Translations under genes and position numbers: made by a program
Assembly (NCBI RefSeq): GCF_964355755.1
Contig: NC_092678.1
Span: 22,052,365 to 22,116,364, forward strand
Direction: 5' to 3'
Source of the DNA: Antedon mediterranea
Taxonomy: Eukaryota > Echinodermata > Crinoidea > Comatulida > Antedonidae
Length of the DNA: 64,000 nt
Part shown: positions 37,165-49,517 of the stretch, one piece after another
How the letters are laid out: each line of letters begins with the position of its first letter
Position numbering within the stretch: position 1 is the stretch's first letter
The notes under the pieces: model-generated
Told to the model about the DNA's origin: nothing
Databases searched by the model: none
The model's input: the letters and a program-made list of their open reading frames with translations, nothing else

Positions 37165-37480
37165 CTATTGGTAATCATAGTTTAATAGTTCCCGTCCGAT
37201 TCGTAGACTATAATGTGAAACCACCAGGTCTAACAAGGTTATAATAGCATCCTCGACCCCTCTGTTACATTGATATGCAAATTGATTATTATCCATAAAA
37301 TCACTACATTTAGACATTAGTTGATTTCTAACAATCTTTTCAAGAATCTTCATTAGAATAGATGTTAATGCCACTGGTCTGAAGTCGTTCATGATTTTTA
37401 GGGTTACACATTTTCGGAACATGTATCTCAGAGACCTTCCATAGATCAGGTACCACCCCCTTTTTTTAAGTGAACATTGG
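37165..37480 (-). pseudogene. LINE reverse-transcriptase fragment
   Basis: The - strand frame reads NDFRPVALTSILMKILEKIV and then QFAYQCNRGVEDAIITLLD, the fingers/palm region of a non-LTR reverse transcriptase. The preceding segment PDLWKVSEIHVPK is in another frame, so there is a frameshift near 37395. No YADD box remains. Dead, truncated copy; the exact clade is not assigned. Confidence 0.85.
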
Positions 37481-37512
37481 AAAAGCTGGGTTATTATTGG
37501 TGAAAGGCACAT

Positions 37513-38680
37513 GATCTAATCTTTATAATAAAGATATGAAAACTGTTGTTATATCTTGGGGTTAGATGGTATTCCAGTAGGCCCGGTATTAAACCGTTAT
37601 ATTCAGATGCGTCTGGAATAATTTTTAAATAACATTTTTATGCTAATTTGTTGTTGAAAAATACATCTAACACCAAAAACTAATTCAATTTTTGGAAATC
37701 TGAAAGTTGCTACAGTAACTCAAAGTAACTGGTGATTGGTCAATTCAGAAAATCTTGGATTGGTCCATTATTATTAAACAATTTGTGTTAATAATTGTTA
37801 TTCTACCTATTTCTGAATATATTCTATTTTAATTAAAATGACTGATTTTTTTTATTGATGTTGTAAAACAATAAATGGATATTTATTCTTAATTCATGCT
37901 AACAATTATGAAATTTACTCTACACACCTGCTGAATAATGAATCAGCCCACTTCTCTCGTTTGGCGAGGGGAAATGCTATTCCTCTCTGTTACATTGTTC
38001 CAATTTGAAAGTTTGTTGGGCCTAACTACCTAAGCTAGTATAGTCATAGCAGCAATAACAAATTACATATAGACGTTAACCAAATTTAGATGGCAATATA
38101 TGATTGTGTAACTTTACTAAGGGATATGTATAATAATATTAGTTGGAATACAGTCAGTCCAGTTTTTGATAGTACAGTATTGTTTTTACAATAAAGCTAG
38201 GGAATCTAGAAAGCCCAGTCGATCGCTAAAAATATATAGCCCGCCCTCTATTATGAGAAAACTTGTTCATAATCTTTGCTGTGGATTGAAATAGGTACTG
38301 ATATCAATAATCATTATTTTTACGTCGATATTTTGAAAAATTTCTAATCTTTATTAATTTTTAGTAATTAAAATATGATATTCTTTAACTAAATAATGGT
38401 TTAAACATTCAAAAGGTTTTAATTCTATAATTTAAACTTCAAACACCGTAAAACAAAATTTAAGAACCGAATAACAAACAAAATTCATCTTTTTATCCTA
38501 AATTTAGCACAGAGAGATTAATCAATTTACTCGTTTGATATTTAACGAATATATTAGTATAAAACCCCCAATAATAACCGTTTTAACCATGATGTGATGA
38601 GTCTCTGCTACTAACAATTTTATATCAGTTTTTGCTCAATTTTTCGAGAAACAAAATTAATATAATGTTTGTAAAAATTA
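37513..38680. other. Unassigned AT-rich stretch
   Basis: No gene, clear TIR element or tandem repeat recognised. Confidence 0.5.
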
Positions 38681-38729
38681 AAAATATGGAACGCTTCACG
38701 ATTTTGCGTGTCATCCTTGCGCAGGGGCC

Positions 38730-38761
<32 letters not shown>

Positions 38762-38786
38762 ATATATGTACTGCCTAAGCGAGTAC
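38681..38786 (-). ncRNA. U6: U6 spliceosomal snRNA gene
   Basis: The - strand reads GTACTCGCTTAGGCAGTACA at the 5' end, then ATTGGAACGATACAGAGAAG, AGCATGGCCCCTGCGCAAGG, ATGACACGCAA and GTGAAGCGTTCCATATTTT. The ACAGAGA box, the catalytic AGC triad region and the 3' stem are intact; length about 106 nt. Differences from the vertebrate sequence: 5' stem GUACU/AGUAC in place of GUGCU/AGCAC (both arms changed together), UUA for UUC in the loop, AUAUAUUAAAAU for AUAUACUAAAAU, and GCAAAAUCG for GCAAAUUCG. A T-run at the 3' end fits RNA polymerase III termination, and an AT-rich TATA-like stretch lies about 25-30 bp upstream (38811-38820). It could be a recent pseudogene, but the paired stem changes argue for a real gene. 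Confidence 0.88.
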
Positions 38787-40940
38787 ATTAATATTCGAAA
38801 TAATAAAGTTTATATGTATACTGCCAAATTTCATATAACAATGTATATATGTCGATTTCAATTAACGCGATTCTACTGTGTAAAAAACACATCAAACGAA
38901 TCGTTGTGAAATTCTCTACAGGCTTATCGCCTCATAAATTTAGTTTATAGTACATATGGCCATAATATTTATGATTTAATAATCATATAGGGATTTTTGT
39001 ATCTATTATGTTGTTGGAAGATAATTTAAATAAGAATAGAATTAACAAAAGAAACTAAGCATTCAAAGCTTCTAACAATGCAGTAATTGACATTCCTTTG
39101 TTTGCATATTGGCCATTTTGGGTAAATACGGTAATAAATGTTCAATCATATTTAAGAACCTATACTTCATTAAAATCATTAATATATTAAAATATTAGTT
39201 GTGCTAGATTTTCAATTACTTAAATTTATTACACGCATCATAATATTAAAGTTGTAATCAAATTATTTTCGAAGAGAATCCCACCTCGAAAAGAAGCCCC
39301 ACACAAGAGTCTTTAAAAAAGGAAGAATCAGTTAAGTAATAATAATATAATAATTTATTTGGAAGCTACTCTTTTGAAACAGTGGCACACTTCTTGAATG
39401 AAGGTGTGTCCAGAGTAAGTAAAATAAGTTAGAGAACAAAAAAATGATTTAACAATTATAGGCCTATTTCCAGTACAAGGAAACTTAAACTAAATTATGT
39501 ACAAGATATAAAAAACTAACATTAACAAAAGTATTATTTTTTAAACAGTTTCACACTGCCTACTTCCTTTTATTGATAACTTTATACTTTGTAATCATAA
39601 TATATATCATTCTTGAATCGTTATATATTTTACTTGAATTTATTATGTTTACCTCATTTCTTGAAGGAAGAAATAAATGTTAAGTTAAATTGAATTGAAT
39701 TGGACTTCTTTAATGAAGGTGCGTCCATAATACAGTAAGTGAAATAAAAGTTAAACAAAAAATGATTTAACAATAGGCATATTTACAGTACAAGAAAACT
39801 TGAAATAAATTAAACGTAATACACTACAGGATTTAAAACGCTAACTAATTATTTTCATTGTTGATTTCCCTTCTCTTTTTCCATGCCTTTAAAAAAAAAA
39901 TGTATACTGTTAGCAAGTTTTATAATTAATAAAACATGTTTAAAATCAGAGGAAGCAATTACCGAGGTAGTTGGCCTGGCACGTATTAATTTTTTTAAAT
40001 AGCAAAAAGTAGTACTTTAAATTTAAGAATTTCCAACCGTTGCCAGCTATGTAAAAAAAATAATGTCGTTTTACGTTTAAATAAACAGGGGCCGGGCCCA
40101 GCTTTTAGCGTAAAACAATATCAACAAGTGCATTAGTAGTGGCGGAGAGAGCACATTTAAGTTGTAGACATATTAAGATTGGATACATGTATATTTTTGA
40201 TGAATCTGTATTCTCTCTCCCACCCCCTCCCCCCCATGTAATATTGTTAGTAGTTTTGAAATCTGAAACTATAGAGGGATGAGAGGATGACAACATGTTT
40301 GTATGAAAACAATTGTGTTGACACTTTTGTTATTTTTTAGTTTAAATGTGTCTTTTGAAATATTTTATATCAGTGACAGGTCCACAGTTCACCCCAGGTC
40401 AGTGTTTATATTGTTAACACTTGCAAAACTGTAAAATGTATAATATATTGTTGTTTAATATGTCGTTTAAGAGCCCCCAACCACAGCAGGTAGGCCTAGC
40501 AAGCTAGGCTTTAGCCTCCTCGAGTCCTCTCTATCTACCTAGTCCTAGGCCTATAAACTAGGCCCAACAAGTACGATGGTAGAGTTGCCCTCCTCTCTAT
40601 ACACCGGTCATGCTACAGTATTCTTCACCTGGTATCGCCAGGTACTGTAGGGTCCGGTATCGCCAGGTAGGGTTTATAAAATAATGTCAGGAACATGTAG
40701 TAAATTAAGGCTAGCCTATAATAACGCGTATTTTATATATTTCTTTCCAGAGTTAAAAGTTAAAATCAGTTGTATTCATTGATTTTATTCATCATATTCA
40801 AAATTCATTCGTCACAACGAAGCCTAAAAAACAAGAAAACATTACATACCACAGAGGGCGGTCCTTTAGGCGAACGTGACAACTCTACACACGTCCTGTC
40901 CCTGCACAATTATTATGCACTTGTCAATTGCATGACCCAC
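38787..40940. other. Repeat-bearing stretch without a recognised gene
   Basis: Contains the direct-repeat pair at 39396-39830 and AT-rich sequence. The left copy of the phrase TTATTTGGAAGCTAC...CAGTGGCACACTT (39355-39395) also occurs at 15110-15160 in a Slob-like intron, so it is a dispersed repeat. No coding exon found. Confidence 0.5.
39345..39830. repeat. Dispersed repeat, two direct copies about 310 bp apart
   Basis: Copy A (39396-39515) and copy B (39710-39830) share GTGCGTCCATAATACAGTAA-like starts, AAAAAATGATTTAACAAT and a following GGCCTATTTCCAGTACAAG or GGCATATTTACAGTACAAG. Between them is AATAAATGTTAAGTTAAATT followed by GAATT repeats, like a LINE 3' tail. Confidence 0.65.
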
Positions 40941-41217
40941 TATATTACCCCTGGGAAAGGTGCGTCATTTGTCCGTCATACCTTGATTGAATACCATGAC
41001 ACACCTGTGCGTAAAAATGTGACCTACCTTTAGGTGACCATGACGCACCCATTTTGATGCACTGTGACCATGTATTTTATGATATTTTTAGTGGTTAAGT
41101 GACGGACATTGACACACCATCGTTCATTGATGTGATGTACCTAGGTTTTTTGACGCACGCGCGCCTGTGTCAGTAATTATTTGTAAATGACGCACCTCTC
41201 CCGGGGGTCGTATTATG
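40941..41217. mobile_element. TIR element, ends TATTACCCCTGGGAAAGGTG
   Basis: TATTACCCCTGGGAAAGGTG followed by CGTCATTT at the left is matched by the inverse of AAATGACGCACCTCTCCCGG GGGTCGTATTATG at the right, about 30 bp with few mismatches. The interior has several GACGCAC / GTGCGTCA words. About 277 bp, non-coding. Confidence 0.75.
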
Positions 41218-41640
41218 GTGCAACATATCCCTGCATGGCTAAAATCACAGAGAGCCCAGCATATCTTATCTGTTACAGTAGTAGGTTTAAGAGTATTTTA
41301 ATGGTATTTCACACATTTACATTTGTTAGGAGGAAGGAATGCAAATCTAAGGGAGATATCGTATCTCACGTTTTTCAACTGACATCTCATAATTTTTTGA
41401 CTTGCAACTAATGACATTCTTCGATTGCAACTTTTCATGAAATGTTTAAACACCTAGAACATGCATTTCAGAAGCATCCTGAAATGTAGTAGAAAAAATC
41501 TAAAATCACCAGATATTACAAGTAAGAACTTCCGCAATAAATACCTGTAGGCCTACTGTACTATGATTTGCATGGAATTCTTAAACAATTCTTTGTTCCC
41601 TTTACACACCCCCCAGCCCCAAAGGCTGGTGTGTATCCTT

Positions 41641-41735
41641 TACCGGGTTAAGTCTGGCCTCCAAAGCCCCCTAAATCCAAGTCTGGCCTCCAAAGCCCCC
41701 TAAATCCAAGTCTGGCCTCCAAAGCCCCCTACTGT
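41641..41735. repeat. 29-bp tandem repeat, about 3 copies
   Basis: GTCTGGCCTCCAAAGCCCCC followed by TAAATCCAA, repeated three times. Confidence 0.85.
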
Positions 41736-44215
41736 AATTCCAAACAACCATTAAAAATACTACTGAAATAACGAATGACCATGTAACCTGGCACATCATC
41801 AGAACTTCATATATAAAATTATAAGTTGACAACTTATGATATTATCTTGTCAGCATAAGGACGCCCTTTACATGTTTTACTTGTTTTTAAGGTTAATCTT
41901 ATTGTTTATGTTAAATCATGGTAAATTCATCTGTGCAGGAAGTGATTTTGATTCTCTTCTAATTTAGAATCAATATAGAATACTTAGGAACAGATTATTA
42001 GAATATGACCCTTCTTGAAGGACGAAATTGCAATTAAACGGTCAAAGGGTCATCACGAAATGAATACAAACAGGACTTCTGTATTAATAACTATTACTTT
42101 CAATTATGTTCAGATTTTTTTTTTTTTGTAAAAACCTTATAAAACAATTTGTGGTTAGTTTGTGAATTTTGACTTACATACAGATTCTGGAAAGTGAAGA
42201 ATATTACAAAATTTGTAAATTGAAAATAACTGTCTAGCAAAGATATTAAGATTTTTTTAATCATAGAATAGAATAGTATTATTTCACATGATTTTTACAT
42301 TTTGCAATAAAAAGGTAATTTTTCCATGCATTTTCATGAGCGTAGACTTGATTCTTTTGACTTGAATAGTTGCTTGGCGTATCATAACAAAGTATTTCTG
42401 ATTCAGTGATTGGCCACCTCTACGCTCTGATGTCATCGTTTTGCTGGCATTGTTTTGATACTCGTCGTATGGTCAAAAGTTTTTTCGTAGGTCTGTTGAT
42501 TTTTTTCATGATAAAGTTTTACCAAACGGTTTCTAATAATTTTAGACCGAATCATAGCTTTGCATGGCTTGTATATTTTCGTTGTATTTACAGTATCTCA
42601 ATTGCCGTACAACGACCGTATTTAGAATTTCCAAATTATTGACGGGAGCTCCAATTTTACTGTTGTTAATGAAATGAACCCTGATAACAAGTTGTAATGC
42701 TGGATTTCTAATGAAAAATTGTAATTTGCAAAGAGCCTGTACAGTAGGTACCGTATATGAATGTAGTCAATTGACCTGTCAGGTTTATTTAGGTCATGCA
42801 ATTGATTTCACAATCCCTACCTCGTCCTGTCTGTTTACATTACAGCATATTGCTATAGAAGATCTGCTAATGTTCACAATACATTAAAACACGGCTCAGT
42901 CTTGTTCTGGATTACTCATAAAAAAAACTGACCATATGCCATGGTCATAATGTAATTTTTCCATTTTTATGAGTTTTTGATTATGTGTACATTACTAATC
43001 CTATTATGCATTGTTCTAATTAAAGTTTACCAACATGTTTGTCCCTTGTGTGCTTAGTACATGCCGTATCTAGGAAAATTTCATTTTTTGTAATAGCCAA
43101 GTTCCTTAATACAGTGTCATATGTGACATTAACAATTTAAAAAAATGAAGTAATAATACTAACATTTTTTAATTGATTAATTTAGAATGTTTTTAGTTTA
43201 TTTCCCTTAACATGTTAAATTTTCATATGTGACAATAACCTAAACAAAATTCTTATGATACAGTGAAACATGTGATGAACATGTGACCGGTATCACAGAA
43301 CCTTTCTATGATACTGAGGAGAATTCAGATTTATTCAAATGTATGCATTACTTATAATCATTGATATGGTATTCTGTAATATAAACAAGTTGGAAAAACA
43401 TAAATATATATTTGCAGGTATTAAAAATGTTTTTCATATCCAATTAATCCTCTTATTGTGGGATTTAAGCTTTAAATCTTTTGAGGAAATTAAATAATAA
43501 ATAAATAAATAAATAGACAAAATTAAACTTCTGCCTGTGGCACTTGCTTCAAGTTACTTATTTGATTTTTCATTTTAATCGTATTGTAAGTAGGTAAACT
43601 CGTATTACTACCTGGCTTTAGTGATGTAATTAAATAGGTCTACCTACAGTGTAGAAACCTTATTAAATTGTTTGACATATTGTCTCTGTGTTACTATATA
43701 CAAAGCCTGCTGTAATACCCAGAGGGAATATCCTACAATACTAGTAGATAATTCATTGTTGTTTTATATTGGGTTATTGTATTATCAGATGTTTAAAAAA
43801 CTAGAGAATTTCTGAAAAGAAAATCACAAAAGCAGATATTATATATGTTGTCTAGGGTGTAGGTGTTGAAAAGGTATTTGTGTGTGGCCAAAAAACACAC
43901 ACATACACTGTCAGGTACTGTAGACGTTTCATAGTGTGTTGATGTGTAGACGCTTTAGGCTGGGTGGAAGTATTTATAGTTGGGTGTCCCCACCCACATC
44001 AATGAAAATATTATTAGTAACATTTATGGATGGAATATACATTAGGCAAGTGGGAGTTTAAATTTATAAGCACGTCACCCATTGAGTATTCAACCAGTAC
44101 AATCAATTTAAGGCTTTTTTTGCACTACAGATGCAACGTAAGGAAGTAGACGTGACGAAAGCTAGTTGACCAATGACAAGCAACCGTTTGAATAATCCAT
44201 TGTCCATTGTTTGGG
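41736..44215. other. Stretch with no recognised gene
   Basis: AT-rich. A 62-codon frame starting MVKSFFVGLLIFFMIKFYQ at about 42466 looks like a type II membrane anchor, but no neighbouring exon or splice pattern supports a gene. Otherwise nothing recognised. Confidence 0.4.
44110..44215. mobile_element. Half of a GGTTCCCACTAG-family foldback (truncated)
   Basis: TTTTTGCACTACAGATGCAA begins it and AGTTGACCAATGACAAGCAA follows as in the family core; the second arm is missing and is replaced by the duplication that starts at 44216. Confidence 0.55.
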
Positions 44216-44590
44216 GTATTGCTAAACACCGCAAACCCCGCAAACCCCCGCAAACCTAAAAAAAAACATAGCAAACCCCACCGAACCAACATAAAAGTGA
44301 TTGAATCATGTAGTGTACAACCCACTGGGTATATCAATGTAAAAAAAAAATTAAATTTCTACTGTTAACAACTTATTTTTGGGGTAAAACATCATTTTTT
44401 GGTCAAAAATGATTGCTAAACCCCGCAAACCTCCAAAAAACATAGCAAACCCCCACCTAACCAACATAAAAGTGATTGAATAATGTAGTGTACGACCCAC
44501 TGGCTTTATATAAATTATTAAATTTCTACTGTTAACTACTTTTTTGGGGATAAAACATCATTTTTTGGTTAAAAATTAGCAATCACCGAT
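44216..44590. repeat. Two-copy tandem duplication, about 190 bp unit
   Basis: Both copies contain AACCAACATAAAAGTGATTG, TAAATTTCTACTGTTAAC and GTAAAACATCATTTTTTGGT-type segments. The beginnings are rich in GCAAACCCC. It ends against a MITE end (44590-44638). Confidence 0.85.
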
Positions 44591-44638
44591 TGACTTTTTT
44601 GACTTTTGTCAAACTTTTGATAGTGTAAACAGAGCTTT
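44590..44638. mobile_element. Right end of a CArG-family MITE (fragment)
   Basis: TTTTGTCAAACTTTTGATAGTGTAAACAGAGCTTTA at 44604-44638 in pieces: only the terminal repeat is left. Confidence 0.55.
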
Positions 44639-45179
44639 AGTGCTATTTTAATCTGCTTCAAATAATATTCTGTTAGTATAAACTAGGTTTAATGACCTCC
44701 GATATATTTCATCAAAACATACAAAATGCACTAATTTCTTTTAGAAATTTTGGATGCTGCAATGCAATATTATTGAAAAAAAAGACCTTGGCAATAAACT
44801 TAATATTAAATTAAAGTTGACAGTAACATCAGCTTTTATACTGGTTAATAGTAATACATAATATTTCGTTAAAAATTCCAGGCACCAATTTATGTTATGC
44901 CGTAATTAATACAGAATTGCAGCCAAGAAAATCAGCTGATTTCATACTATTTCATCATACTTTTATTGTTTTGTAAAATACGCTTTTAAAAATAGACTAG
45001 ATTAAATGACTTTGATGTTAACCAAATGCTTGACTTTAATTCAACTTCTTCCACGGTGATGAATGATATGTGTGGTCTTAATGTATTCGTTTTACCTTTT
45101 CATTTGTTCTGCTTTTAAGATTGAACTGTAAATGCATGTGTGCATATCCGGTCATGACTCTAGGTGTTAATAAAGAAAC

Positions 45180-45348
45180 TAAAGCTCTGTCTACACTATC
45201 AAACTAGTTTGACACAAACAGTGTGATGAGCCCAAATATGGTAGTGATATAGCCAAATATGGTAGTGATATGACATCATCATGTCTATACTGTAGGCACA
45301 TCACATATTTTTGTCACATAGTGTTTGATAGTGTAGACAGAGCTTTAA
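45180..45348. mobile_element. CArG-bearing MITE, copy 15
   Basis: Both ends intact (AAAGCTCTGTCTACACTATC, GATAGTGTAGACAGAGCTTT), flanked by TAA on both sides. Two CCAAATATGG boxes. Confidence 0.88.
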
Positions 45349-46028
45349 ATGTGTCAGTTCTATGGTAAGATCGTTGATTTGATTTGGGAGATACTTTGTG
45401 CTAATGGATATCCACTGAATTATCAGGTTTCTTTGTAACTATATACAGTAGTACAGGAACAATCAACAATATTTAAAATTACGCTATGAATCATTTTCTT
45501 TATTATGAAATATTATTATCAATATCACCGATAATGCACTGTCCTTAATAAAATATCATCATGATATGAACACACCATTCATCCTCGTAATTCACCATCA
45601 ATTAGCAATTTTCTAATCAATACAGTAGTTGAGCGTAATTGCTAGTTGATAATTTCAAACTAGCTAAAAATGTTTGCTGGTTGTAATTTTTTTTAAATAG
45701 TTAATTTTTAATCTAGCAATGGCACTTGAGCCTTGATTGGTTAATTTGAATTGTAAATTGAAGTGATGAATGTTTTGTAGAATTGATTAATTTCATACCA
45801 AAATATCTGCTCATGTTGGTAGTTATTTTATTTTAAAAACAATCTAGCAAAGGTTTTCTATAGTTGATAAAAAATAGATTTCTAGTCTTGAATATCCTCA
45901 TTGTCTTGGGGACCATCACTAATATTGCAACATCATTTCATCAACTTGTTACCAATAGCATCAACAGTGTATACCATCTTCCCCATTATCATGATGCACT
46001 GTTATTGTTTTTCACTTTCTTATGCTAC

Positions 46029-46215
46029 TGTAATTATTGTTTTTTCGCTATCCCATAATTATTGTTTTTCCCATTCCCATAATTATTGTTTTTTCCTATC
46101 CCATAATTATTGTTTTTTCCTATCCCATAATTATTGTTTTTTCCCTATCCCATAATTATTGTTTTTTCCTATCCCATAATTATTGTTTTCCCCCTACCCC
46201 CATAATTATTGTCTC
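46029..46215. repeat. 22-24 bp tandem repeat, CCCATAATTATTGTTTTT type
   Basis: Eight units of CCCATAATTATTGTTTTTTC with CTAT or CCTAT spacers. The frames through it are artefacts. Confidence 0.9.
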
Positions 46216-46558
46216 CTCATTTACACAATATGGTTTCTTCTACAGTATCCATCGATACATTTGAACTTTTCAACTTTCTATGTTGAGTTTATTAAACTAT
46301 TAATTAAATCTTAAAGCACTACATTACTCACTGTAGTACGGGTAGTAGTAGGTAGAGTAGATTTCATAATTAATATGGGAAAGTATATTTATCTACTGGT
46401 AGCATTGTACGTAAAGTAAAAAATACAGCCAACAATGGCTATAAAACACCCTGCTACCAACCACCAATAACAAATTTGAAATGATTATGTGTAGTATACT
46501 GTAGTAGACAACTATACAGTACAAATGTTTGCATTTATTCCCATTTTGATTTCATCCT

Positions 46559-46720
46559 TTAAGCTCTGTCCACACTATCAAAGTTTATGTGAAAAATAAA
46601 TGTGATGTACCCATATATGGACAAGATGATGTAATATCATTATCACTAACAATACATATTTGGGTATACTGTATCACACCTTTTTTGTCAAACTTGTTTG
46701 ATACTGTAGACAGAGCTTTG
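46559..46720. mobile_element. CArG-family MITE, copy 16 (inverted)
   Basis: Ends AAGCTCTGTCCACACTATCA and TTTGATACTGTAGACAGAGC. Contains CCATATATGG. Confidence 0.82.
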
Positions 46721-48124
46721 CTATTTGAGTTCACACCTCCCTGTTAACATCCCCATTAAGTACACCTTTTGCACTAATTTGAGTTTACTCTTTGCTCTAT
46801 CCACATTCCAATTTCAGGTTACCCCTACCGACTAAGTTCGCCCGTTCCACATCCCAAATTTTCTAGAGACAAAAAAATTATCCATCTCATTGGCATTGAA
46901 TAATCCTAGTAGTGCAACAACGGGCAGAACCCAATTTCAATACAGCATAATATTTTGAATTTAGTAGAATATTATTAATATTATCAAAGATGATGGAGAA
47001 ATAAACTAATATTTATAATAATATATAAACATCCTTTTTTGAGATTAGTTTAAAGCTCAAAGGTTTAATAAAGCAATTTACTGTTCAGTTTAATATTTAA
47101 TAGCTAGTTTTAGTTAGTAATAAACATTACAAAGAAGTCTGTTTAATTATTTTAAACTTGTTCAATAAACAATATGTTCTAATTTCCAACTTGTAGAGGT
47201 GAATTTGAGTTCATTTTATTACAGTTTAATATCGGTAATTATTTATTTATAAACTTGATAAATAAATAAACAATGCGTTCTCATTTTCAAACGAGGTGAA
47301 ATTGAGTTCATTTTATATTTACAATTTAATAAGTAAAATAAAATGTGTTTGATAAATATTGAAACAGTAGAGGTGAAAACGAGGTATTATGAATATTTAA
47401 GGATACGTTATGCATAGTGTTAATACAATTGAAGATTATTACCCAGTCTTTTATAAAACATGCATCATTTTAACAGATTTAGATTATGCAAATTGACTTT
47501 CTTGTTGGACAAACACCATTAACATATATCTGACTTTAAATAGCGTGACAGTAAAGTTTAAGCGGCTTTGTTTTCTAGGTAGAAGTCTGTTAGAACTACT
47601 TCCCTGTTGGCCTAGATTCAGTCACAGTTCAACGAGCGAATGCTTTGACTTGCCGAGTTCTATCCACTTGTATTGTTGACGTACAAGAAATAAAGTATTG
47701 TTCATATGGTCATGAACCGGTCGTACAATACTCTGACTGTGTTTAGGAATTAAATTAAATACTTTTTTGTATTGCTTTATTTTATTAATTAGATATTAAA
47801 ATGACGTGGATTTATTGAAAGCGCTAAACATTGTTAATTTTTGTCTCATTTTAATTTAAAAAAAATTGTGAATACCATTAAAATACCGTATATCTCTGCT
47901 TATTGTACGAAAATGAAACACCTCCATTTAAACAGTAAAGTTAGTTGTCCTTTTGAATACAAACAGCTTTGTAAATATTATAATTATGCAATTTTTCACA
48001 AATTTGCTTAAAAAAATTATTTTCATCACTGTCATTGTCAATGTTTCTCAATAATCAGGTTTTCTCAATTATGACCTAATTTGATACTAATTTTAAGTTT
48101 CCCATATTTATTCTGTTAGAACCT
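46721..48124. other. Stretch with no recognised gene
   Basis: AT-rich, no long ORF, no splice pattern of a known family. AATAAA at about 47694 could be a 3' end but no gene is attached. Confidence 0.45.
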
Positions 48125-48298
48125 ATTAGCTCTGTCTACACTATATCAATCTAATTTGACAAAAAAAGTGTGATGTGCCCAAATATGGTAGTGATACTGT
48201 ATGTCCAAATATAGTAGTGATATGACATCATCATGGCCATATATGGGTATATCACATTTTGTTTGTCACATTACAGTTTTATAGTGTAGACAGAGCTT
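48125..48298. mobile_element. CArG-bearing MITE, copy 17
   Basis: TTAGCTCTGTCTACACTATA at the left, TATAGTGTAGACAGAGCTTG at the right. CCAAATATGG and CCATATATGG present. Confidence 0.85.
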
Positions 48299-48537
48299 GA
48301 GAACATTTGCCTAGCAAACTCTGGAGTTTAATGTACTGGAACATCAATGCCTGCATGTTGTATGGGTGAAAGAGTTTTCCTTGGCGATAGCAAAGGAGTA
48401 TTATTCACTACTATCAATGTACTACTAGACTGTACAGTGTTTTGGGAATACTTTTTGCATACTATTGTTAAATTGAAACTACAGTAGTATACTATTGCGA
48501 AATAGCAAATTAGAAACCTTTTTTTTAATAGTCCCCA

Positions 48538-49517
48538 CCCACCCATCCTTTGACCATAACCTCCACGCCATCCCATCCTTTGACCGTAACCTCCCCATCA
48601 AGCCATCCTTTGACCATAACCTCCACACCATCCCATCCTTTGACCGTAACCTCCCCATCAACCCATCCTTTGACCATAACCTCCACACCATCCCATCCTT
48701 TGACCATAACCTCCACACCATCCCATCCTTTGACCGTAACCTCCCCATCAAGCCATCCTTTGACCGTAACCTCCCCATCAAGCCATCCTTTGACCGTAAC
48801 CTCCCCATCAAGCCATCCTTTGACCATAACCTCCACACCATCCCATCCTTTGACCGTAACCTCCCCATCAAGCCATCCTTTGACCGTAACCTCCCCATCA
48901 AGCCATCCTTTGACCGTAACCTCCCCATCAAGCCATCCTTTGACCATAACCTCCACACCATCCCATCCTTTGACCGTAACCTCCCCATCAAGCCATTCTT
49001 TGACCGTAACCTCCCCATCAAGCCATCCTTTGACCATAACCTCCACACCATCCCATCCTTTGACCGTAACCTCCCCATCAAGCCATCCTTTGACCATAAC
49101 CTCCACACCATCCTATCCTTTGACCGTAACCTCCCCATCAAGCCATCCTTTGACCGTAACCTCCCCATCAAGCCATCCTTTGACCATAACCTCCACACCA
49201 TCCTATCCTTTGACCGTAACCTCCCCATCAAGCCATCCTTTGACCATAACCTCCACACCATCCCATCCTTTGACCGTAACCTCCCCATCAAGCCATCCTT
49301 TGACCGTAACCTCCACACCATCCTATCCTTTGACCGTAACCTCCCCATCAAGCCATCCTTTGACCATAACCTCCACACCATCCCATCCTTTGACCGTAAC
49401 CTCCCCATCAAGCCATCCTTTGACCGTAACCTCCCCACCCACCAATCCTTTGACCGTAACCTCCCCATCAAGCCATCCTTTGACCGTAACCTCCCCACCC
49501 ACCAATCCTTTGACCAT
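48538..49517. repeat. 30-bp satellite of two alternating variants, about 32 copies
   Basis: The unit is CATCCTTTGACCRTAACCTC plus 10 bases. Variant A has GACCATAACCTCCACACCA; variant B has GACCGTAACCTCCCCATCA. The two differences nearly always travel together. One unit near 49301 is a hybrid (GACCGTAACCTCCACACCA). Because the unit is a multiple of three and lacks stops, several frames stay open on both strands for up to about 370 codons; these are not genes. Confidence 0.95.

Noticed and set aside
42406-42642. 78-codon frame with a membrane-anchor-like start (MVKSFFVGLLIFFMIKFYQ)
   Set aside because: No conserved family was recognised, no flanking exon continues it and no donor fits a known glycosyltransferase; AT-rich DNA often gives hydrophobic frames by chance.
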